From contig NC_135551.1 in NCBI RefSeq assembly GCF_964340395.1, positions 20,482,003 through 20,546,002 of the forward strand: 64,000 nt of DNA, written 5' to 3'. Under the pieces are notes generated by a model. That model saw only the letters and a program-made list of their open reading frames with translations, was not told the DNA's origin and did no database searches. The position numbers were made by a program, and so were the translations under genes. Below are positions 38,203-49,364 of this stretch, piece by piece; position 1 is the stretch's first letter; the number at the start of each line of letters is the position of its first letter. Source of the DNA: Glandiceps talaboti. Taxonomy: Eukaryota; Hemichordata; Enteropneusta; Spengelidae.

Positions 38203-38352
38203 TAGCAATACCGCACCCCTGGGAATGGTACGCCTCCTGGTTTTGAGTTGCCCCTCCATATATCTACACACTCGCTCACGCTTGCACATACGTATCCGTC
38301 GTTACCTGTTCAAACTACAGGTATACCATTTCCAGGAAGTGGTTTATTGCTT
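38203..38352. mobile_element. small inverted-repeat element (MITE-like), copy 2
   Basis: Left arm: TAGCAATACCGCACCCCTGG, then GAATGGTACGCC and GGTTTTGAG. The reverse complement of the right arm: TAAGCAATAAACCACTTCCT, then GGAAATGGTATACC and GTTTGAAC. The arms match each other and the arms of 16441-16573, while the 60-bp centres differ. No ORF. The TA-rich flanks hide any target-site duplication. Confidence 0.6.
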
Positions 38353-38894
38353 AAATTGATCAACACCTATATGGTACATGTAAAGTGGTGATTAAACTCT
38401 ACATTTACAAAAGATTACAAGGAATAAGTTAAAATGACCACTACAATCACATTAGCAAGCTATTTAGCAGTCACCATGTCACTGGTCACAGCAGTCCCAA
38501 ACCAGTATTGAAAGTGAATACTTAAGTATTTATATATTCATGACATAATGTAAACAATCGTTCTTCCCGAAAAGTTTAGAAACAGGTGAAAATATACACC
38601 ATATGAATACACACTCACCTTAATCTTTCAATACCAAAACGTTTAGAAAATTTACAAATTTTATAGACAAATACCTGTGAAATACACAACTGAGTTAAAT
38701 ATGCTAATTAAGCTAATCGGTATGCAAAGGTTTCATGAAAAATAGACTTATTCAAATATAGCATTCTTGGAACAAATTTCATTGTAACGTCGCGAGAAGC
38801 ATACAAAAATTCGAATATTTAAAAATATATGTGTATGGTACTAATATTTATGTTGCAATTAACTTAACGAATGTGTATCCTTATAAAAAAGCAA

Positions 38895-38935
<41 letters not shown>

Positions 38936-39704
38936 GTCTGTCTGTTTCAGCGCTAGCTTTAATCAGCATACATCTTTTAAGTTTGAAAAAAGTTAAATAT
39001 AGTACTGCAATACAGAGCTTTCACATTTCTGAAAAGTATACAATTTCAATATATTAAATTTACTACTTACAATCCTCGGGTGACAAAGCATCACAATGTC
39101 ATATCCATACACCAAACAACGATTCATAAGTTTGTAATCTGATTTCTGGGTTTAAATCACAACATTTCATTCTAGTTGCAGATTGCAGATGAATTTACTT
39201 TTGACAAAACATTAACATTTGCAGTTCATTAGGTTGTGTGTGTGTGTCCAATTAGCAACAAAGAATAACATAATAATACCTGGCAGATGATGTCACATTA
39301 CAGCATCCGGACTAATGTTAATATACAAGATAAAGTGCAATGGTAAAGTTATTTATGTAAATGAAAAGATTGGATACAATTTTGACGATGAAGTTAGCAA
39401 ATGTATCACCGCCTCCAAATTGAGATATTTCGCAAAATGTGAGTACACAGGAGTATAATTTAAAGTAGCTGTGAGAGTTACATTCATCCATCCATCCATC
39501 TGTCCATCCACCAAAGAAACAACATTAAATAGCCCTTCGCATATACACTAAAAGGGTTATATAACTGTCTTGGGAGTGTTTTGACACTGGCGGGTTATCA
39601 TTTCTTCAAGACGTGTATCACCTTTGTGTAATTCATATCAGACGTCGACATCTACAACATCACAACGCATCGCTGATTTTTTAAGGTGTTAGGATAGAAG
39701 AATG
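38353..39704. other. anonymous sequence with short microsatellites
   Basis: Holds (TA)n at 38899-38933 leading into CTGT units, a GT run near 39234-39248 and CATC units near 39486-39510. No gene recognised on either strand. Confidence 0.5.
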
Positions 39705-39705
39705 A

Positions 39706-39711
39706 TTTATT
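39706..39711 (-). terminator. candidate polyadenylation signal of the GPCR gene
   Basis: AATAAA on the minus strand about 195 bases past the receptor stop codon. The position fits a short 3' UTR; cleavage-site context was not verifiable. Confidence 0.35.
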
Positions 39712-39904
39712 CTTTATATCTTCGTCATAACCATGTCAATAGATGTATATATGCGTTAACTACTGATCAGAATGCACTCGTCATATTGCAACCATTGTAT
39801 GTAGTTATGTACCTCATTCAAATAGTGCTAATCTAAGACGAGAAGGGCACAGTAAATCTTGTACTTCTTTACACACCATCCAGTCAAATTTCTTTATAGC
39901 ATAT

Positions 39905-40147
39905 CTATGTTATATCCTCAACTTCATCCTGTTTACATTGACCATTAATTTTCACGGCACTTCGTCTTCTGCTTGATGACTGATTAACGAAGATTGTAGA
40001 GAGAGAGAACACAGATGACAGCCTTGTTATAGCCGATCTAGTAGAACTAGTACTTGACCTATTACTTCGAGAATTCACACTCATCACGGATGGTCGTCGT
40101 CGCCTTCTTGACACCCTTTGACATCTCATCAACCTCGTTAAGTCATT
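39905..40147 (-). CDS. class A GPCR, last exon: helix 8 and C-terminal tail
   Basis: Follows a TTGTATTCTTCTTCAG acceptor in phase 0 and codes for 80 residues plus TAG. It starts NDLTRLMRCQRVSRRRRRPS. Joined to the previous exon's NENFR this gives an amphipathic helix 8 and a Cys at residue 9, the usual palmitoylation position. The rest of the tail is rich in Ser/Thr/Arg (SNRSSTSSTRSAITRLSSVF) with many possible GRK or PKA/PKC phosphorylation sites, and it ends KQDEVEDIT. The assignment to the receptor at 45-46.5 kb rests on strand, matching phase, the perfect helix-8 continuation and the absence of another candidate. It lies 5.2 kb from the TM7 exon. Confidence 0.75.
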   Translation of the reverse strand, partial: NDLTRLMRCQRVSRRRRRPSVMSVNSRSNRSSTSSTRSAITRLSSVFSLSTIFVNQSSSRRRSAVKINGQCKQDEVEDIT

Positions 40148-40333
40148 CTGAAGAAGAATACAAATTATCTTTAAAATTATTTCTCCTCTGTATTTTGGGA
40201 GATTTTATATTATGTGCAACAACATGTTTGTCAAGTAAGTCATTGATTTGACTGCCACAATTCCTGATTATATATATATATATATATATAGTTAATAGTT
40301 TTATAGTGGCAGAGCGTAATAGTTTTTATACAA

Positions 40334-40411
<78 letters not shown>

Positions 40412-42334
40412 ATTTCACTATCTAATATAAACACAAATGGGTATGTGTGTGTGCGCGCGTGTGTATGTGTGTATTCACAAATTTCATAATAGGTTCATGC
40501 ATAAATAACTTCAATGACTACATTACATTTATCGATAAATTGTTTATTTGTATACGACTCTAAGAGGCACCTACTGTTTGGAACGAAAGTTTAATCTATA
40601 ACAATGGTTTACCAACACAGATGAATTTTTATTTGAACAATAATTATTTAGTAACGTTGTTTTTGAAATTTTGAGCTATATCATATTTTGTGAAATGTTA
40701 AAGTTTGACTGCAATCTATGATTTAACAATTATGTAATGTACGAATAACATATTTTAGTTGATCGTGTACTTTGACTATCTAATACCATTTTCTTTTCAA
40801 AACACTATCGTTCTCTACAATAATGTGTCTGTAATACATCTGCTCAATTTTCAAAGTCGTTATTTTATCATTTTGCCAATACATGATTACGTACTTATTG
40901 AGTATTTGTAACGTGTTCAACGCAAAATAACGCCAACAATCTTTTGTGAAAATGCCTGCACATGACAGGCTTTATCTCTAAACCACTGTGACTGATGACG
41001 TGAAATACTACAACAGCGTCGTACGAAGCAGATACTAGTGTAGAAAATCCATGTTTGTCCTTCTCTTGACAAATTTGGCACTTTTGTATCAGAAAAGGAC
41101 TCAGAAAGAACAAATGTGGCAATTACACTGTACATTACACCAGGGTGAGGCAGCAGTGTCATGTAAGGAATGTTGGCAACAACCGTCACCGTCTTTGTGA
41201 GAACCCAACGTTTTTGTCATGCCAACACAGAACTGTTTTTCTCAGGTTTCTCAACCGGGTTTCCCATTTGGGGAACAAATTGACAGGATAACCTACAGTG
41301 CCTCCAGGAAACACATGCATGGTATTGTCCTCATGACAATTCGTCATGCCTACATTTAATCATAACATTTTCTACTACACCTTTCAGAATGTAGAAGATA
41401 AATCACAGGACATGTATGGGATGCAACTTCCGACTAGGGACAGGCGACATTTGAATAGAGGAGAAATTTATACTAGACTGTATTAAATATAGTGTTTTGA
41501 AGTCCATTCTGAAAGATCCAGTCGTGGTTTCTGCTTATGTAATATGTGGGTATAAAGTGGTTATACAAGCTGATCAATGATTGGACCTTTCAGATTTTAA
41601 TTGACACTGTCAGGCGACTCCATTGGGTGATCACTCGGGCAGATTACTTAGCGTAATTACGCTGAATATTTTTGGAAATTGTGAGAAAATAGTAATTAGT
41701 CGCTTTAAACTAGACTCCAAAAACTACATTTATTCTAGCACTGTGAATTATACAATGGTAACGAAGAGAATGGTGTTCAAAATATATGCCGTGAAACATC
41801 ATCAGAGTCAGAGAAAGAAGTATTCTACACATTCACGCAAAATATATCATGATGGTGTGTAAATATTGCAAAAATAGTGCTGCCATCTGTTAATATTACA
41901 AGACTGGTATTGCAACCATTGTGCCACAGCGGGACACCTATGTTATAAAGATAAAAACTTCCATTGGAGAACAACTAATGACCTCAGAAGGTTTGTAACG
42001 TGAACATGATGTGACACACTTTGGCTTCAAGCTATGGATTAACTTGATGTTAATCCTACAGGGACCGAACCATAATCATGAACGTGAAAGTAATCGAACA
42101 CGCATACCTACTCATCGTGCTAGTTTGTTGAGTGCATACAAGAAAACTCCCTCACCTTTGAGATAATTGTACAAGCCCTCGGTGTGTTTCAATATTAACC
42201 GTTAGGAATACACCTAAGTGTTATGATTATGGTCCAAAACATTTTCTTCCATATTAAATATAATGGAAATGGCGGGAAATGTTTTAGCAATCACAATCGA
42301 TAAGTACACTTGACAATCTCAATCTATTAGTCAT

Positions 42335-42380
42335 CTGCTGATCGCTGAGGAAGCGCGAAAATCCAAGTAACGGTTTAACT
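42335..42380 (+). repeat. hammerhead-like repeat fragment in the GPCR intron
   Basis: CTGCTGA is followed by a TCGC/GCG stem with loop TGAGGAA, then CGAAAATCC and AGTAACGG. The 17 bases TGATCGCTGAGGAAGCG are identical at 62347-62363. The first box has C where a hammerhead needs A (CTGATGA), so it would be inactive. It is probably a fragment of the same kind of retroelement end as at 62.3 kb. Confidence 0.4.
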
Positions 42381-43864
42381 CCGATCATTTCATGGCGAAA
42401 GGAGTGTTCTTGAGCTGAGGATGAATAATTCTGAATCTTTCGAAATGTTCCAAGCTCAGCGTTCTGTTCTGCAAAGGTCGCGTCCCAGACAAAGCTGCGA
42501 TTGGTAAAGTAAAAGTGGCATAACAAGAGAGCTGTTAACTGAATTTAACATTCATTGTGTCATATTCATATAACTATCAATGACTCAACGCTGTTATGTG
42601 CAATCTATAATCATGCATGCTAATACTAAGCGGGAGTTGTTTGTTTTGTGTCCGGAGTGTTTTTGCGTTGTGGTGGATTGATTTGTACGAAAACAGGATG
42701 ACATCTGTTCACTAGATTTAACATTCATTTAGTTAATTGTAATTTTAAAGAATGATGCTGATCGCCAATCATTTTGGTCGTTGGCGTGACGCAGCCCTCA
42801 CAACTCATATCTCTCTCTCTCTCTGATTTGTAATCTCGTGCAAATGGTTCTTAAAAAATCTCACCGGTCTATAGGGTTTTTTAAACCACATAATTGTCAG
42901 TGACGTGTTTATGAATACTCTATTATTTTATTTGTAGGAGGTAGAAATTTTATAAACTTTTCAACAAATTCCCTTGAGAGACATGCTGAATATTAAGAGA
43001 ATATGAAAGATATATGCACTCGTTAAGAGTTTACCAATTTGAAAGATATAATTGATTTCTTCTGCATATGTATAACAGAAAGAAATTTACATGTTAAGAC
43101 TCTTTCTTTATACAGACTGACTGTCGAAGTTGGTGACAATTTGATGTTAAAAGCTATTCAAAGAACTTGTATCATTTGGCAATTGGTACATTTCTATGCA
43201 TTTCCTTTCGATTCGAAAGTGCTATTTTGTCGTATTTTGTGTACTTAAACTGTTGCAATATTGCATATAGACGAAGCTATAAACTAAGAAACATGGTGTA
43301 CAGTACAATATGTGTACACAATGTTTCTTTTCGTTTCTTAGTGATTTAGCTGTTAGGCTGGCAGATGTGAAATCTTAATCTTCAACCCTTTTTAAATAGA
43401 TGCCATGTTTGAGAAAATCCGCCACAAGTTTCCATTACTCGTATCCTATTACAGAAATACATGCCACGAGATGACGTTGTATTTAAATATTCAAAGCACA
43501 TCACTATATTACTTATACCTTGATTTCTGGCGTATTGGTAATGACGTTATTTACCACAGTAATGATCGATGTTGTTACCATGACAATCTACTCAGTGAGA
43601 GTTTTCAACTGTTTCGGCGACCTGAAAAACTTGCTTTTGGCTAACTACTCTTAAGTTATTTCGATATACATGCCGTATAGTAAACTACAACATAGCATGA
43701 TTAATACGTTACATATAATTCAGCAAATATCGTATTCTGTATGGCAGTACTCTCTTGGTAAAAGCTTTTTGCACGCGTTTGATTACCGCAGGATAGGTTA
43801 TCACAATCAAAACTACCCTGAGTATGATTATATTAGACACAATAAAACGATCTTGAAAATAAGC

Positions 43865-44129
43865 TAGAGCTGAAGGTCTCCTGATAATATAGTCACAGTG
43901 TGCGTATATTTGTAAAACCGTTATGTTTGTTACTCTAAAAAACGGTAAAATATCATTTCCTAGGGTAACAAAACAGACAATTCTATAAAACTTTGTTATA
44001 TCTTTCGAGATATATATATATATAACTCGGTGGGTATCAATCTGCTAAGACAGTGCTCCATACCGCAGTGGCATAGAGCTGAAGGCTGAAGGTCTCCTGA
44101 TAATATAGTCACGATGTGTGACAGTGTGC

Positions 44130-44203
<74 letters not shown>

Positions 44204-44527
44204 CTGAAGCGTATAACACATAATGTGATACATTTTATCTCATTGTTGACACAAATCAACATCACTGTCAGATGAATCATCGAAGATTAAAACACAACTT
44301 TTAACGTGTTTATTTGTGTTATGTTTGTTACTCTAAAAAACGGTAAAATATCATTTCCTAGGGTAACAAAACAGACAATTCTATAAAACTTTGTTATATC
44401 TTTCGAGATATATATATATATAACTCGGTGGGTATCAATCTGCTAAGACAGTGCTCCATACCGCAGTGGCATAGAGCTGAAGGCTGAAGGTCTCCTGATA
44501 ATATAGTCACGATGTGTGACAGTGTGC

Positions 44528-44617
<90 letters not shown>

Positions 44618-44734
44618 CTGAAGCGTATAACACATAATGTGATACATTTTATCTCATTGTTGACACAAATCAACATCACTGTCAGATGAATCATCGAAGA
44701 TTAAAACACAACTTTTAACGTGTTTATTTGTGTT
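43865..44734. repeat. tandem duplication of a roughly 400-bp unit with internal (TA)n
   Basis: Copy 1 (43923-44320, 398 bp) and copy 2 (44321-44734, 414 bp) are nearly identical outside their (TA)n tracts, and the 16-bp length difference sits in the longer tract of copy 2. A partial third copy (about 43865-43915), with the GCTGAAGGTCTCCTGATAAT block, precedes them. Each unit contains AACTCGGTGGGTATCAATCT and a GTGCTGAAGCGTATAAC block after the long TA tract. Near-identity indicates a recent duplication or an assembly artefact. Confidence 0.9.
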
Positions 44735-44818
44735 TTTAGCAAACTGAAATGAGCGTGCGCGCTATCAATGTTTTGTTTGTATAATTCGCAACCATCAGTG
44801 TTGTATGGGAGGAAAAAA

Positions 44819-44885
44819 TGTAAGATGGGAAAACATCGTGCTGCTCAATTGAAAATATTGGTCTGTTAGAAAAGTGTATTGAATA
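44819..44885 (+). repeat. dispersed repeat, second of a pair
   Basis: Counterpart of 31965-32030: the AAAACATCGTG core and the following TGAAA are shared in the same order and orientation. It lies in the receptor intron. Confidence 0.5.
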
Positions 44886-45320
44886 TCTTAATGTAGAACA
44901 CACATCGGAATAAATCTTTAAACGTTGTTACTTATATCAAGAAAATTCAAACGGATTCTCATTCAAAATGAATGACCGAAAATGAGGTCAAAATGATATA
45001 AAATATTGCAGTCATTTTAGAATCCAATATGGCAGCCGAATACTGTGTTAACGCTATGTTAGAATAAATGATATTCTGGTGGCCCCAAACGTCTTGTACA
45101 GAAGAACCAGGTACAAGCTGTCGTATGTCAAAGGTTGGAGAGAATTGAAGAACGTGATTTCAGGGAAATTTGTCCCCGGGGTGCATTCTATCTTAATTAG
45201 TTTGATAAAAATCACTGTTTGAGAAACATGTTGTTCACAACAAACATGAACCTATTTTTACTAAAGATAGTGAAACATCAGTTGTAGTATGTTGGTTTCC
45301 TTTGCCTATCAATTACTTAC

Positions 45321-45536
45321 CCTGAAGTTTTCGTTGATAAACCCATACACAATCGGATTTACGAAGCTGTTTGCACATGCAAGCCATAGGAAACAACCTT
45401 GCATTATCCTCATTATATTTTGCGTTTTCTCAGCTTCATATAGAAGTGGGTGGAAACGTATGACTAAATTAATGGCGTGTATGGGCAGCCAACACAGAGC
45501 AAACATAAAGACAATTATAACCAACATCTTGATCGT
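45321..45536 (-). CDS. class A GPCR, TM6-TM7 exon
   Basis: A 72-codon exon with a TTTTTTACTAG acceptor and GTAAGT donor, phase 0 at both ends. It begins TIKMLVIIVFMFALCWLPIH: TM6 with the CWLP toggle-switch motif at residues 15-18. TM7 closes with NPIVY (residues 60-64), the conserved NPxxY, followed by GFINENFR. Joined to the upstream exon's SKRK it gives KRKTIKML, the usual cytoplasmic start of TM6 in peptide receptors. The CWLP form, the ANSFVNPIVYGF-NENFR segment and the basic TM6 entry resemble neuropeptide receptors of the NPFF/QRFP/SIFamide/orexin type. The ligand cannot be assigned from this. Confidence 0.92.
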
Positions 45537-45794
45537 CTAGTAAAAAAGGGAAAACAAGTATTATCAAGTGTAAATATCAGCAAATGTTATGTTAGAAGTC
45601 TTTAATCTCTAGCCCAGACAGTAATGATAGCTAGTGTTCAAGTTACACAATTGGAGAGTATTATTCTTAAGAGTGGATTTTATTTGAATGTCAGGTTTTG
45701 TTGTGCTGCTTGCATAATCGCAGTTTGCTGTTTTCATGTCATCTCTCCGTATGTCACTGTCCATCCATCCGTCCGTCCGTCCGTCCGTCTGTCC

Positions 45795-45866
<72 letters not shown>

Positions 45867-46012
45867 TTACAGAATATAATCTAAATAGTTGCCTGGCTTT
45901 TAAAACTATAGTGTTAGTATTCGTTTTGTACTAAAAACAACATTTTTTTATACTGACGAATTCGAAGTAAGAATATCACTTAAACTCTGTCTTTACTTTG
46001 TATTAGCATTAC
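45537..46012 (-). other. short GPCR intron with (CTGT)n microsatellite
   Basis: GTAATG to TAG intron of 476 bp. It contains CATC, CCGT and then a long CTGT tetranucleotide tract at 45759-45868. Confidence 0.85.
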
Positions 46013-46465
46013 CTTTCTCTTTGACTTCATATGCGCTATATCTCGGTTCTTGTCCATATGACCTGGTAGCTGCCTTCCCCATAGTCGTTTAGCGATATTC
46101 ACATATGTGTACAACAACAAACTCAGTGGGATAATATAGGTAATAATGAAGATAAATAATTCATATCCCGCGGCAGTCTTTTCATCAAACCATTCGGCAC
46201 AAAAGGTCACTATTACCGTGTTCCCATTATTATCTTCATTCACAACTTCTCTGCGATTGTGGTACTTTGGGTCATTCAAATCAAACTGAACAGCTCTCAC
46301 TGACACGAGTTGAACAATAGAGAGGCTAAGGGACACGGACCAAATCAGGCAGATTACGAGCTTGGTACGGCTCTTGGTCATTCGCTTTTTCATTGGCTGT
46401 AGAATAGCGTAGTAACGGTCTATACCGACTGCTGTTAAAGTATAAATACTGACACAGACAGACAC
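46013..46465 (-). CDS. class A GPCR, TM3 to third intracellular loop exon
   Basis: A 151-codon exon after a TATCTGTCTTTCAG acceptor, ending at GTAATG, phase 0 at both ends. It opens VSVCVSIYTLTAVGIDRYYA: the cytoplasmic half of TM3 with the DRY motif at residues 16-18. Trp42 (LVICLIWS) is the TM4 landmark, Cys89 (TFCAEWF) the second-extracellular-loop cysteine that pairs with TM3, Pro113 and Tyr121 the TM5 landmarks. The third loop is short and basic (RLWGRQLPG to KSKRK). The N-terminus, TM1, TM2 and the TM3 cysteine must be encoded upstream; no matching exon was seen out to the end of the window. The receptor is a plasma-membrane sensor that couples an extracellular, probably peptide, ligand to G proteins. 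About 100 residues of a typical receptor are missing here. Confidence 0.92.
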
Positions 46466-47516
46466 CTGAAAGACAGATACAAAAAAATACTTGTGATTAA
46501 AATTCAATGTCATTGTACCAAAATGTGTACAACAACAAATAAGAAGTTGTAAATCGTAGACATTTGGTAATACTATTCTTGTGAATGGTAATCCATTCCT
46601 GTACTCTCCATGTCGTAATTGACAACGTCGTTTAATTTGGTGCCTTTCAAATTACCTAAAACAATAGGTTGCGATGATGATGCCCTTAAAATGTAAAAGT
46701 TGTTTACTTTATTCTTTCAAATTAACAGCATAAATTATAAAGTTATTTTCAATTATTTGAACTTTATGTCGCATAGACCATGGATGCTTAATGGGCTAAA
46801 TTTATTGTCCCACCGAATAGCTATTTGTATTGATTATGCTATGCTGATGCCATCAGTGACCATATGTATCAATCTGCCTAATGCTCCGTATGAGTACTAA
46901 GACATCATTTGACCGGGCCCATTAGCTAGAAACAGTATACACAGACCTTATATTCTTGATAATATCAGCATACATACGTAATTGGGCACTTTCATTGTTA
47001 GTATACCTAGTTTATTCTACCCTATGATATCGTTATCAGTTCGTGACTAATTGGATTTTTCTTCTTTTAGTGAAGTCGCCCCATCTTTGATCCCTCTTAA
47101 TGCCTATGTCCATTGAGTTGTCAAAATTGTTTACAGTCAAGGGCTTATTGATACCCACCTGAAGTACTATCTATTATATAAAGTTTATCACCTCTTACAT
47201 ATTGAATTTGTTGGTTGAAAGGTTAAGGGGTTGATAATATTTTAATATAATATTCAATTTAAAAAAATGCCAACATTCAACCTTATCGAAAACCGAACAA
47301 ACTATAACAGCAGAAGTATTACGGACACCATCACCACCACCAAGTAAGTATATCAGTTATATAGTACGATTTCAGAATGCATCCATCAATATATCATGTT
47401 GAAGTCTGTGTATTCGCAAAAGTATTTAAGGCATTTGTTTATTATTTCACAACATCAAAACTTTGTATTATTTATCCACACACCCTATCGTTCTCCTGCA
47501 TATACCCTTATTCACT
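46466..47516. other. anonymous sequence upstream of the visible GPCR exons
   Basis: Expected to be intron of the receptor gene. No TM1-TM2 exon was recognised. Confidence 0.4.
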
Positions 47517-47637
<121 letters not shown>

Positions 47638-48439
47638 TCTCTCACACACATGTACAGATAGCACCACTTTATCAGATATCTGGTAACATTATTTTATATA
47701 TTTATATATGATATATCTGGTGTCTCAAATCAACTAAAGATCGGTCGACGCAAGATAGCTAGCTTCTCCTTTCAGTAACAAATTATCCAATGAATTTATG
47801 GGAAATTATTCCATATCAGAAAGTTTTCATTTACGAAGAGAGATATATTTGATGCATATATTTCCAACATTAAAGACAAATGCCTTGGGAAGAAAATTTG
47901 TTTCTCACATCATGTGACGCATCCTTGCAGCTTCCCTTGTTGTAACCGAACCTTAAATTTCTTAAATAGGAATCTTTATTTAATGAGAGTTGATGACAAC
48001 ACAGTATATGGTTAATTACTCCCTTTTTGGATACACTGTTTGATTAACCAAGAACCAACTTAAGTAGCAATCCTCTTTTGAAAATACTTTTGAGAAAAGG
48101 GAAATGAATCTTTCCCAGTAAAATGGTTGATAACCTATGTCGATTTTCTACAGCAAATTACTCATTTCTACTTTTGGATCGCTGCATTTACATTTGGAAT
48201 ACCTCAAACCCAACAGTGCATACGGTTTCAACAGAATGATGTAAGTTGGACTAGTTTGGAAAATGTCAAGTTAAGTAGCCTTCAAGGTAATGCCTATCAT
48301 TTAGCCTGGAATGGGTTGATTAATGCCTAATCTCTATTATTACACTAGTTAGGGTTCTTCAATGTCATTAAAAATAACATTCGAGAAGATTCAAGAACAT
48401 CGCCGGTATTTGTGAAGTACACAAAGAAAGAATGTTATT
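47638..48439. other. anonymous non-coding sequence
   Basis: No gene recognised. The plus ORF at 48127-48330 has no motif and may be a chance frame upstream of the LINE relic. Confidence 0.35.
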
Positions 48440-49364
48440 TTGGAATGTTAGTACTGGGAATATTTGGGAAACTCTGTGATACTTATGTTACACATATTTG
48501 ACTATATGGTAGTGAAATCTGGGGTTATGAAAATTCCCCCCCCCCCCGGGTTGAACAAGTTCATTATCAGTTTTGTAAATTTCATTTGAATGTTAGTGGG
48601 AAAACAGAGGATTTGGCAGCAATTGGAGGATTTCCCATCTGTGTCATATATTTTAAAGGTTGTGTGAGCTATTGGTTGAAAATACTACAAATCGACAGTG
48701 ATAGATACTCCTACAAATGCTACATTATGTTGAAAAGATTAGAAGAAGAAAGGAGTATATAGCTTTTAACGTTAAATTTTTAATTTGCCACCATGGATTC
48801 GGCCATGCATGGTTGAACCAGGGTGTAGGCTCCACTAGTCAGTTTTTGTCTGAATTCACCCAAAGGTTAAAAGACTGTGCTAGTCAGATCTGGCACGAAG
48901 ATATCGAATCATCTCCTAGGCTTTATTCCTACCACACTTTCAAATCAATGCTTGAACCAGAGAGATATTTAAGTTGTGTTAAAATGTGTACATTTACAAC
49001 AGCACTGTCAAGATTTCGCTGCTATTCGCATCTTTTGCAAATCGATATGGGACGACATGAAAAAAATCCTGGTGACCAAAGATTTTGTAAAACTGTATTA
49101 CACATTATTTTTTACAGTACTGAGGACGAGTATCATTTCTTAGCAATTTGTTCGCTTTACAAGGACCTTCGTAATGAATTGTTACCAAGGTGGTTTTGTT
49201 TAAATCCTTCCTATGATAAGTTCATTTCACTTTTATATAACTTATCTCAACAATTTAGCTTCATTTATTTATTTTGCAATGAAAAAAGAGGGGAATTTCC
49301 CTCTATGAACTATGAACGTTTGTATTATTGTTCGCTCTTTGGGCCTGTGGCCTTATTGTTCTGA
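48440..49364 (+). pseudogene. LINE RT C-terminal domain relic
   Basis: LYGSEIWGYE marks the end of the RT thumb-like region. After a frameshift in a C13 run the frame reads VEQVHYQFCKFHLNVSGKTE, GGFPICVIYFKGCVSYWLKI and YSYKCYIMLKR. A second frameshift leads into a 215-residue open frame containing HAWLNQGVGST, RLYSYHTFKS, TTALSRFRCYSHLLQIDMGR, EDEYHFLAICSLYKDLRN and a final SLFGPVALLF stop. These blocks (RFRC-SH-L-I--GRH, EDEYHFL--C--Y-DLR) are typical of the C-terminal region of a LINE protein. The stop overlaps an AATAAA, consistent with a LINE 3' end. The RT catalytic core is missing. It is a related but not identical copy of the domain found at 13 kb. Confidence 0.8.

Larger units (their letters stand above)
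40148..45320 (-). other. large intron of the GPCR gene
   Basis: GTAAGT at its 5' end and TTCTTCAG at its 3' end. It carries (TA)n tracts at 40269-40290 and 40337-40409, a hammerhead-like fragment near 42335 and the tandem duplication at 43865-44734. Its short ORFs on both strands have no domain signal. Confidence 0.65.

Noticed and set aside
40984-41005. CTGATGACGTGAAA as a hammerhead core
   Set aside because: Only three bases separate the two boxes, so there is no room for stem II.
40895-41189. Minus ORFs with a KCQICQEKDKHG segment as a zinc-binding protein
   Set aside because: A single Cys-x2-Cys in a short frame within the GPCR intron, with no second metal-binding pair and no splice borders.
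47140-47165. CTTCAG/GTGGGT donor as the end of the upstream GPCR exon
   Set aside because: The phase and residues before it do not give the expected Cys-containing start of TM3.
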